Source of the DNA: an uncultured Candidatus Saccharibacteria bacterium
GTDB lineage: Bacteria; Patescibacteria; Saccharimonadia; Saccharimonadales; JACDBH01
Length of the DNA stretch: 28,767 nucleotides
Assembly: GCA_946479835.1 (NCBI GenBank)
Contig: CAMLHD010000008.1
Location: forward strand, 1-28,767
Direction of reading: 5' to 3'
The notes beneath the pieces were generated by a model that searched no databases, was not told where the DNA came from, and saw only the letters and a list, made by a program, of their open reading frames with translations. Position 1 is the first letter of the stretch. Each line of letters begins with the position of its first letter. Below, piece after piece: positions 23,541 to 28,767 of the stretch. A program made the position numbers and the translations under genes.

Positions 23541-24245
23541 TTATGCGCCAAAGCGTCGTTGGCGGCGGGCGAACTCAAGCAGCGCCGCTTTGAGGTCCTG
23601 TCGGTCAAAGGCCGGCCAGTATTTGTCTACGAAGATGTATTCAGCGTAAGCCGAACGCCACAGCATAAAACCGCTGGTGCGCTGCTCGCCCGACGTCCTG
23701 ATTACCAGATCGAGCGGCGGCAGTGATGGAGCGTAAAGGGCCGACTCGAACTCGCGGATGTCCAGGTGTCGGGGGTTAGCTTTGCGCTTAAGCAGCTCCT
23801 TGGCGGCATCAACTATTTCCTGCTGGCCACCATAGTTGATACAGAGAGCAAGCACGCCCTTCTTGCAGTGCTGGCTTTTGCGGGCGGCTTTGTCGATAGC
23901 GCTTAAAACGCTCCGCGGCAGACCCTCGCGCGAACCGACATGGATTAGCCGGATGTCATTGGCCATCAGCTCGTCAAGGTATTTTTCGCTGAAGCGGATT
24001 ATAAGCCGCATCAATAGATTGACTTCTGTTTTGGATCGTTTCCAGTTCTCAGTTGAGAAAACATAGGCGGACAGATATTTGACGCCGCTATTGACGGCGG
24101 CTATGGCAATATCGCGCAGGACCTCGGCGCCCTCGTAGTGGCCTTTGGCGGCCGGCAGGTTCTGTTCGGCCGCCCAGCGCCGGTTGCCATCCAGAATCAG
24201 CCCCAGATGCTTAGGTAAAAGCCGTTCGGCCTTAGGCGCCATCAT
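23541..24245 (-). CDS. uppS: Undecaprenyl diphosphate synthase
   Basis: This cis-prenyltransferase makes the C55 lipid carrier that ferries peptidoglycan and other envelope precursors. The 234 residues include LILDGNRRWA (catalytic D19), AYVFSTENWKRS, and the C-terminal signature RTSGEQRTSGFMLWRSAYAEYIFVDKYWPAF. The family usually has RTSGExRISNFLLWQ, so the GFMLWR here is a mild variant. Two tandem ATGs (24245, 24242) follow the frr stop by 2 bases; coupling with frr is likely. No ribosome site is obvious. The frr-uppS order is common in bacteria. Confidence 0.95.
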   Translation of the reverse strand: MMAPKAERLLPKHLGLILDGNRRWAAEQNLPAAKGHYEGAEVLRDIAIAAVNSGVKYLSAYVFSTENWKRSKTEVNLLMRLIIRFSEKYLDELMANDIRLIHVGSREGLPRSVLSAIDKAARKSQHCKKGVLALCINYGGQQEIVDAAKELLKRKANPRHLDIREFESALYAPSLPPLDLVIRTSGEQRTSGFMLWRSAYAEYIFVDKYWPAFDRQDLKAALLEFARRQRRFGA

Positions 24246-24247
24246 AT

Positions 24248-24811
24248 CTATACAGTCATTATTTCTTGTTCTTTGGCCTTTGCGGACGCTTCAGCTGCCT
24301 GCTTTTGCTTGTTCATGATGTCGTCTATCTGCACACCCAAGCGCTTGGCTTCGTCTTCGCCGATATCCTTGTCCTTCTTGGCGTCGTTTATCAGGTCCAT
24401 GGCATCGTGCCGCACGCCGCGCAGAGCGATCATACAGTCCTCTACTTTGGTGCTCAGCTGTTTGGTTATCTCGCGGCGGCGCTCTTCCGTGAGGGATGGA
24501 ATCGGCACTCTGACCACCCGGCCGTCATCGCTGGGATTTAGACCAAGGGTAGGATTGTCGCGGATGGCAGATACGATGGCTTGTAGGTTGTTTGGGTCAA
24601 ACGGCGTAACTTGCAATAGAGTAGCCTCGGGAGCCGTGACTGTACTGACCTGGTTGAGCGGCATGCTTGTGCCGTAAGCATCTACCGTAACACCGTCCAG
24701 CATACCCGGATGTGCCCGGCCGGTGCGGATTTTTTTCAGCTCTTCCTCAAAGTGCGCTACTGCCTTACGGAACTTTTCTTCGGCTTCGGCTATCACTTGG
24801 CTAGGGGTCAT
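24248..24811 (-). CDS. frr: Ribosome recycling factor
   Basis: RRF, with EF-G, splits ribosomes after termination. The 187 residues show the normal three-helix bundle with LKKIRTGRAHPGMLDGVTVDAYGTSMPLNQVSTV, PFDPNNLQAIVSAI and the C-terminal helix IGEDEAKRLGVQIDDIM. Length is standard. AGGAG lies 12 bases before the ATG, rather far. TACAAT at 24847-24852 is a possible -10 with a leader of about 29 bases. It is followed by uppS. Confidence 0.97.
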   Translation of the reverse strand: MTPSQVIAEAEEKFRKAVAHFEEELKKIRTGRAHPGMLDGVTVDAYGTSMPLNQVSTVTAPEATLLQVTPFDPNNLQAIVSAIRDNPTLGLNPSDDGRVVRVPIPSLTEERRREITKQLSTKVEDCMIALRGVRHDAMDLINDAKKDKDIGEDEAKRLGVQIDDIMNKQKQAAEASAKAKEQEIMTV

Positions 24812-24846
24812 ATGGCTTCAAAACTCCTATTGATTACCTAGAATAA

Positions 24847-24852
24847 ATTGTA
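24847..24852 (-). promoter_or_regulatory. Candidate -10 of frr
   Basis: TACAAT on the minus strand in the 61-base gap between tsf and frr, without the TG extension and with no good -35. Leader would be about 29 bases and carry the AGGAG site. Confidence 0.35.
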
Positions 24853-24872
24853 CTTTTAAATCAGCTAAAAAA

Positions 24873-25463
24873 CTAGGAGACTTCGCCTAGAGCTATGCGG
24901 CCGAAACGACGCACGACGATATTCTCGCCCAGCTTGGCGATGTGTTCTTTGACGAACTCGCCTACGGTTTGGTCGGGGTTCTTGACGAACGGCTGGTCAA
25001 GCAGGCACTTTTCAGCGAAGTGCTTCTTGAGCATTCCCTCAACTATATTAGGGATCATGTTTTCTGGCTTGCCCTCGCCTTTGGCCTTTTCGGTGAATTC
25101 GGTGGCAACTTTATCGCGGGCCTCGGCCGGTACATCGTCGGCGGAAACGAATTCCGGATTGCTAGCGGCAATGTGCATGGCGATGTCTTTGACAAGAGCA
25201 ACGAAGATTTCGTTGCGAGCCACAAAGTCTGTCTCACAGTTGACTTCTACAATCACGCCGATGCGGTTGTCGTGATTGTAGTTGCCGACCAATCCGGCAC
25301 GGGCTTCGCGTTCGCCGCGCTTCTCGGCCTTGGTCAGGCCTTTTTTGCGCATGGCTTCAAGCGCCTTGTCAAAGTCGCCGCCGGCTTCCGTCAGGGCGGC
25401 CTTGGCATCTGTCAGGCCTACGCCGGTAAGATTCTTTAATCTTTTGATGTCTTCTATGTTCAT
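24873..25463 (-). CDS. tsf: Elongation factor Ts
   Basis: EF-Ts exchanges GDP on EF-Tu. The 196 residues are the short bacterial form. It begins with a UBA-like domain (IKRLKNLTGVGLTDAKAALTEAGGDFDKALEAMR) and has the EF-Tu-contacting CETDFVARN motif near residue 75. The C-terminal subdomain is reduced but ends in the usual VRRFGRIALGE. An AAGGA ribosome site lies 5 bases before the ATG, inside the stop region of the small gene upstream; that gene's stop precedes the ATG by 2 bases. It belongs to the rpsB operon, separated from rpsB by one unknown gene. Confidence 0.96.
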   Translation of the reverse strand: MNIEDIKRLKNLTGVGLTDAKAALTEAGGDFDKALEAMRKKGLTKAEKRGEREARAGLVGNYNHDNRIGVIVEVNCETDFVARNEIFVALVKDIAMHIAASNPEFVSADDVPAEARDKVATEFTEKAKGEGKPENMIPNIVEGMLKKHFAEKCLLDQPFVKNPDQTVGEFVKEHIAKLGENIVVRRFGRIALGEVS

Positions 25464-25465
25464 TG

Positions 25466-25744
25466 CTATCCTTGCCCTCTCTTTAATTCGTTAATTTCTT
25501 TATGAAGTTCCTTTTTGACTATCTCTGCGTACAAATTTGAGGCATGCACCATTCTGGCGTGTACCCGAGTGCCTTGGAATTCGGTGGCGATTCTTACTAA
25601 GGAATCGAATGGCAGATCGGCAATCTCCTCCGGTAGTAAGGAACGGAATAGTTCACCTAGGTGTTCATCGCGCTCGCTAAGATAGCCGTCTGTCGCAGCA
25701 TCTTCCACCAGGCTTAAATGAGGCTGCCTCTCGGTAACACTCAT
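25466..25744 (-). CDS. Small unknown protein between rpsB and tsf
   Basis: I do not recognise this 92-residue gene. It is predicted mostly helical: an acidic N-terminal half (LPEEIADLPFDSLVRIATEF) and a basic, amphipathic C-terminal helix (YAEIVKKELHKEINELK). It has no signal peptide, membrane helix, cysteine or catalytic motif. It is likely real: it fills exactly the space between rpsB (8 bases after its stop) and tsf (2 bases before its start), has an AAGG ribosome site, and carries the tsf ribosome site in its last codons. Its position implies expression together with translation factors. It might bind ribosomal protein or RNA, but that is only context. Confidence 0.72.
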   Translation of the reverse strand: MSVTERQPHLSLVEDAATDGYLSERDEHLGELFRSLLPEEIADLPFDSLVRIATEFQGTRVHARMVHASNLYAEIVKKELHKEINELKRGQG

Positions 25745-25752
25745 TCTGCGCC

Positions 25753-26481
25753 TTACTTTTCTCCGGCCTCGGTCTTATCGACCGGCTTAGCAGCCTTGGT
25801 TTTTCCGGTCTCGATTGCCGTTTTTACATAGTCAGCGATCAGCTGCAATGTCTTTATGGCGTCGTCATTGCTTGGAATCGGATAAGTCACTGCGCCAGGA
25901 TCGGCATTGGTGTCGGTTATCGCCACGATTGGCAAGTTCAATTTACGGGCTTCGTTGACGGCGTTCTTATCGTGTGTTGGATCGAACACGAAGACCGCGC
26001 CGACTTTGGCGTGCATTTCTTTGATACCGCCGTACAGCACGTTCATGTGGTCGATTTCTTCTTGGAATCGCTGTACTTCGAGCTTGTTGTACTTGTTGGC
26101 CAGCTCGCCAGTGGCCATCTTGGCCTCAAGATCCTTAAGATACTTGATGCGTCCGGAAATAGTGCCCTGGTTGGTCAGCATACCGCCAGCCCAACGTTCC
26201 GTGACGAACGGCATATTGGTGTCTTCGGCCAGTTTTTTAGCGATGTCCTGAGCCTGGCGCTTGGTACCTACGAACAACACTTGCTTGCCGCTTGCCGAGA
26301 CCTGCGTCAGAAAGCTTAGGGCTTCTTCCAGTTTTTCGACCGTCTTGGTCAGGTCGATGATGTGGCTGCCTCCACGCTTGCTGTGGATGTATGGCGCCAT
26401 CGCCGGATGCCACCGGCTAGACTTGTGGCCGAAGTGCGCGCCGGCCGCCAATAATTCTTTGATGTCCACTTTTGTGGCCAT
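25753..26481 (-). CDS. rpsB: 30S ribosomal protein S2
   Basis: S2 sits on the back of the 30S head-body junction and is needed for S1 binding and initiation. The 242 residues match, with LLAAGAHFGHKSSRWHPAMAPYI, VGTKRQAQDIAKKLAEDTNMPFVTERWAGGMLTN and VAITDTNADPGAVTYPIPSNDDA. The C-terminal tail is Lys/Ala-rich. The frame stays open upstream to a TTG at 26559, but the AAGGAG at 26491-26496, 9 bases before the ATG at 26481, and the family's start MATKVDIKELL fix the start. The promoter about 97 bases upstream overlaps that of rpmE2. Confidence 0.97.
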   Translation of the reverse strand: MATKVDIKELLAAGAHFGHKSSRWHPAMAPYIHSKRGGSHIIDLTKTVEKLEEALSFLTQVSASGKQVLFVGTKRQAQDIAKKLAEDTNMPFVTERWAGGMLTNQGTISGRIKYLKDLEAKMATGELANKYNKLEVQRFQEEIDHMNVLYGGIKEMHAKVGAVFVFDPTHDKNAVNEARKLNLPIVAITDTNADPGAVTYPIPSNDDAIKTLQLIADYVKTAIETGKTKAAKPVDKTEAGEK

Positions 26482-26578
26482 ATGTATCAACTCCTTATTC
26501 TTCGTCTTGGATACCCGGCCGCGCCTGCATAGCTTACGGTCAGGAGGATTTGTTTCCAAAACTGCTTAATTTGTTACT
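26482..26578 (-). promoter_or_regulatory. Long 5' leader of rpsB, possible autogenous control
   Basis: If transcription starts near 26578, rpsB has a leader of about 97 bases, by far longer than most here. CTCCT about 50 bases upstream on the transcript could pair with AGGAG of the ribosome site. S2 is known to repress its own mRNA in E. coli through the leader; a similar role here is inference, and only five base pairs are seen. Confidence 0.35.
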
Positions 26579-26584
26579 AGGATT

Positions 26585-26613
26585 ATTTTAACAGATGTAT
26601 TGACCAGATGCAA
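26585..26613 (-). promoter_or_regulatory. rpsB promoter
   Basis: On the minus strand: TTGCAT (26608-26613), a 17-base spacer and TAAAAT (26585-26590), with TG one base before the -10 (TGTTAAAAT). It matches both the classical and the extended -10 patterns. It overlaps the rpmE2 promoter by 14 bases. Confidence 0.65.
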
Positions 26614-26628
26614 CAGGTACGGTATACT
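26600..26628 (+). promoter_or_regulatory. rpmE2 promoter
   Basis: TTGACC (26600-26605), exactly 17 bases, TATACT (26623-26628): the best classical promoter in the window. The ATG at 26641 is 13 bases after the -10, so the leader is only about 6 bases. The earlier ATG at 26608 lies inside the spacer and cannot be a start if this promoter is used. Confidence 0.75.
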
Positions 26629-26640
26629 TGCTACCGTCTT

Positions 26641-26973
26641 ATGAAAAAGAATCTCCATCCCGACAACTACCGCCTGGTAGTTTTTGAAGACCTCAACAAT
26701 GGGGCCAAATTCTTAACGCGTTCTACCGTTGCCTCAGAAGAAACCATCAAATGGGAAGACGGCAATACTTATCCTTTGATTAAGGTGCACATCTCCAGCG
26801 CTTCCCACCCCTTCTTCACCGGCCAGGAAAAGCTGGTTGACATAGAAGGTCGCGTTGACCGCTTCAAGGCCCGCGCCGAAGCCGCAAAGGCCGCCCGCGA
26901 AGCCAAAACCACCAAGAAGCCGCGCAAATCCGCATCCAAATCCGCCTCGCAAAAGCTTGGCGCCAAGCGTTAG
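26641..26973 (+). CDS. rpmE2: 50S ribosomal protein L31, type B
   Basis: L31 bridges the subunits at the central protuberance. This 110-residue form begins [20 protein letters not shown] and has the [38 protein letters not shown] core typical of the zinc-free type B; the CxxC pairs of type A are absent. About 35 extra residues at the C-terminus are rich in Lys, Ala and Arg. I start at 26641, not at an in-frame ATG 33 bases earlier, because L31 begins there and the earlier codon falls in the promoter. There is no ribosome site; the message is nearly leaderless. A strong terminator follows. Confidence 0.95.
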   Translation: MKKNLHPDNYRLVVFEDLNNGAKFLTRSTVASEETIKWEDGNTYPLIKVHISSASHPFFTGQEKLVDIEGRVDRFKARAEAAKAAREAKTTKKPRKSASKSASQKLGAKR

Positions 26974-26988
26974 CTAAGGCACAAGATC

Positions 26989-27020
26989 AAACCGCTGTTT
27001 ATTCTAAGCAGCGGTTTTTT
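26989..27020 (+). terminator. Rho-independent terminator after rpmE2
   Basis: AAACCGCTG (26989-26997), an 11-base loop and CAGCGGTTT (27009-27017) running into TTT, 16 bases after the rpmE2 stop. It separates rpmE2 from prfA, which must then have its own promoter. Confidence 0.9.
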
Positions 27021-27042
27021 GCTACTCTAAATATAGGAATCG

Positions 27043-28095
27043 ATGGATAAATCAGAAAATTATCGCCAAGAACTGAAAGAGCTAGAGGCCAGACTGCAGG
27101 ATCCGGCCGTATTCAGTACGCCTGAATATCCCAAACTTGCAAAAAGATTGAGTGATTTACAAGAACTTGTCGGCCTGTTCGACGAAATAGACAAGCTGAA
27201 AAAACAGCAGAAAGAAGCTGAAGAGCTGGCAAAAAGCAATGATGAGATGGCTGAGCTGGCAAAAAGCGAATTGGCAGAAATCGATGCCAGGCTGCCTGCA
27301 CTGCACGCCAAACTGCAAGAACTACTGACACCAAAGGATCCGAACGACGAGCGTAATGCGATAATTGAGATCAGGGCCGCAGCGGGCGGCGACGAATCCA
27401 GCTTGTTCGCAGCCGAACTATACCGCATGTATGTCCGCTACTGTGAAACACATAGCCTAAAAGTGGAGCTACTTAACGAAAGTCCTTCTGAAGCCGGCGG
27501 CTTCAAGGAAATAAGCTTCCAGGTCACCGGCGACGGAGCTTACGGCACATTCAAGTTCGAGGCCGGCGTGCACCGCGTCCAGCGCGTGCCGGTTACCGAA
27601 AGCCAGGGCCGGATCCATACCAGCACGGTTACTGTAGCGGTGCTGCCCGAAGCCGAAGAGTCGGACATCGAAATCAAGGACGCCGATCTTAGGATCGACG
27701 TGTTCCGATCCGGCGGCCACGGCGGCCAGTCGGTCAATACAACTGATTCGGCGGTGCGTATCACTCACCTGCCTACAGGCTTGGTGGTAGCCAATCAAGA
27801 TGAGAAATCACAGATCAAGAACAAAGCCAAGGCCATGAGCGTGCTGCGTTCGCGTCTGCTGCAGCTTAAGATCGACGAAGACAATGCCAAATTATCAGCC
27901 CAGCGCAAAAACCTGATCGGTTCGGGCGATCGGAGCGAAAAGATCCGCACCTATAACTTCCCGCAGGACCGTATTACCGATCATCGTATCGGCTATTCGC
28001 GCAGTAACATTCCCGGCGCTATGGCAGGCCAGATCGACGACCTCATAGAAGAGCTGCACAAGGCCGAACACGAACTGCTCAGCCAGGAAAACTGA
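27043..28095 (+). CDS. prfA: Peptide chain release factor 1
   Basis: RF1 reads UAA and UAG. The 350 residues carry the tripeptide anticodon PVT ([15 protein letters not shown]) and the catalytic GGQ loop ([23 protein letters not shown]), after a charged coiled-coil N-terminal domain. The length is normal (about 350-360). Upstream, TAAATA (27028-27033) ends 10 bases before the ATG and might be a weak -10; AGGA lies 4 bases before the ATG. The TGA stop is directly followed by the stop of the converging gene, with no space for a terminator. Together with prfB this shows the standard set of three stop codons. Confidence 0.96.
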   Translation: MDKSENYRQELKELEARLQDPAVFSTPEYPKLAKRLSDLQELVGLFDEIDKLKKQQKEAEELAKSNDEMAELAKSELAEIDARLPALHAKLQELLTPKDPNDERNAIIEIRAAAGGDESSLFAAELYRMYVRYCETHSLKVELLNESPSEAGGFKEISFQVTGDGAYGTFKFEAGVHRVQRVPVTESQGRIHTSTVTVAVLPEAEESDIEIKDADLRIDVFRSGGHGGQSVNTTDSAVRITHLPTGLVVANQDEKSQIKNKAKAMSVLRSRLLQLKIDEDNAKLSAQRKNLIGSGDRSEKIRTYNFPQDRITDHRIGYSRSNIPGAMAGQIDDLIEELHKAEHELLSQEN

Positions 28096-28767
28096 TTACT
28101 CCGCGCTAATTACGATGTTGTCCCAGTGCCAGGTGTAGCCGTTTGTAACGGCCGACGGATTCTCGGCTTTGTCGGCGTTGTAGGTTTTGTCCTGGATGAT
28201 GAATATACGATTGCCATTCGGGAAGGAAGAATTGGTCATGACCGTAGTTTCGATTGAACCTCCGGGGCGATCCTGGGTCATTGTAACGGTATTATTGTCG
28301 TTGTCTTTGAAGCAAGTTTTAAACCGGGATGCTTTGTCGGTTATCTCGCGGTTGATTACGCTGTGATTGTTGTAAACCCATCTGCCTCCTGAGGATATAT
28401 GACGCGAGCCTTCATGCTCCACGAAATGGAACTCGGCGTCTAATCCCACGCTCAATCCGTCCATAGCATGATCGGGGTCAAAGTATACGAGCGAAGGCTG
28501 ACTGTTAACGGTACCGCCAGGCAGTCCGCTCACGTTGGTCGGAAATGAATTCCTATTATATGTGGCTTCTGATAGAACCAGCAGATCCCACCAGCGGCGG
28601 TTTCCCATCCCTGTTATATTCACATCAAAGCAAATCTTGTTGGCTGCGCTAGAGAAAACTTTTGCTTTGTTGTTCTCGCCCCTAGGTGCGAATCCAAAAG
28701 CTACATAGCTGGAGCCATTAAACGCGGTCATGAAGTGCCCGCCGGCATTCGGGCACCAGTAATTATG
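28096..28767 (-). CDS. Jelly-roll-like secreted protein, partial (5' end beyond window)
   Basis: I do not recognise this gene. The frame is open to the right window edge (residues HNYWCPNAGGHF precede the first internal Met at 28731), so the true start, and probably a signal peptide, lie outside. The visible 223 residues are rich in Asn, Gly, aromatic and beta-prone residues: NGSSYVAFGFAPR, CFDVNITGM, RWWDLLVLSEATY, LDAEFHFVEHEG, SRFKTCFKDND, RIFIIQDKTYNAD and the end YTWHWDNIVISAE. This pattern suggests a concanavalin-A-like beta-sandwich, as in extracellular glycan-binding or glycan-cleaving proteins. No catalytic pair can be fixed. Glycan binding is inference. It converges with prfA with no bases between the two stops. 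Confidence 0.72.
   Translation of the reverse strand, partial: HNYWCPNAGGHFMTAFNGSSYVAFGFAPRGENNKAKVFSSAANKICFDVNITGMGNRRWWDLLVLSEATYNRNSFPTNVSGLPGGTVNSQPSLVYFDPDHAMDGLSVGLDAEFHFVEHEGSRHISSGGRWVYNNHSVINREITDKASRFKTCFKDNDNNTVTMTQDRPGGSIETTVMTNSSFPNGNRIFIIQDKTYNADKAENPSAVTNGYTWHWDNIVISAE

Noticed and set aside
26482..26559. Upstream TTG start extending S2 by 26 residues
   Set aside because: A strong AAGGAG sits before the ATG at 26481 and S2 proteins begin with the residues encoded there.
26608..26640. Earlier in-frame ATG for L31
   Set aside because: It lies within the promoter spacer, upstream of the predicted transcription start, and L31 homology begins at 26641.
1..28767. CRISPR arrays, transposons, tRNA or rRNA genes
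   Set aside because: No regularly spaced repeats, transposase motifs or cloverleaf-like sequences were seen; all gaps are under about 160 bases.

Overview
The window is a gene-dense bacterial core region, G+C roughly half by eye, with no gene-free stretch over about 160 bases. I find 31 protein genes (two cut by the window edges), and no rRNA, tRNA, CRISPR array or transposon. The mix suggests a Patescibacteria/CPR genome, most likely Saccharibacteria (TM7). The pointers are an archaeal-type class I lysyl-tRNA synthetase, a short ProRS without the editing insertion, a short EF-Ts, a small FtsE-FtsX-CHAP hydrolase-S41 protease module, and several fast-evolving exported proteins with no clear relatives. 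The assignment is inference. Both RF1 and RF2 are encoded and TGA ends several genes, so the standard bacterial code applies; this argues against the UGA-recoded Absconditabacteria and Gracilibacteria.

Layout. From the rpsB start at 26481 down to position 1, everything lies on the minus strand, in short operons. Read in the direction of transcription these are: rpsB - small unknown gene - tsf; frr - uppS; rseP - CPBP protease; proS; greA; lysS - msrA; a HAD phosphatase; two membrane/pilin-like unknowns; rsmE - PD-(D/E)XK nuclease-like gene; serS - hpf; secA - M16 peptidase - prfB; an anchored surface protein; ftsE - ftsX - CHAP hydrolase; an S41 protease; pyrG; and a response regulator cut by the left edge. 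On the right, rpmE2 (L31 type B) and prfA run on the plus strand, diverging from rpsB. prfA abuts, tail to tail, a secreted jelly-roll-like protein cut by the right edge.

Functionally the block is mostly translation (S2, L31, EF-Ts, RRF, RF1, RF2, three aminoacyl-tRNA synthetases, HPF, RsmE), transcript elongation (GreA), export and membrane proteolysis (SecA, M16, RseP, CPBP) and envelope growth (UppS, FtsEX with its probable hydrolase, S41 protease). PyrG supplies CTP.

The least ordinary signals are non-coding. Many transcription units start with an extended -10 of the form TGnTAnnAT. Several -10 boxes sit only 7-13 bases from the start codon, predicting leaderless or nearly leaderless mRNAs. 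Two -10 boxes lie in the loops of intergenic hairpins. The rpsB and rpmE2 promoters overlap back to back. A 26-base motif recurs at the 3' ends of two exported-protein genes. I see no dramatic new defence or mobile system.
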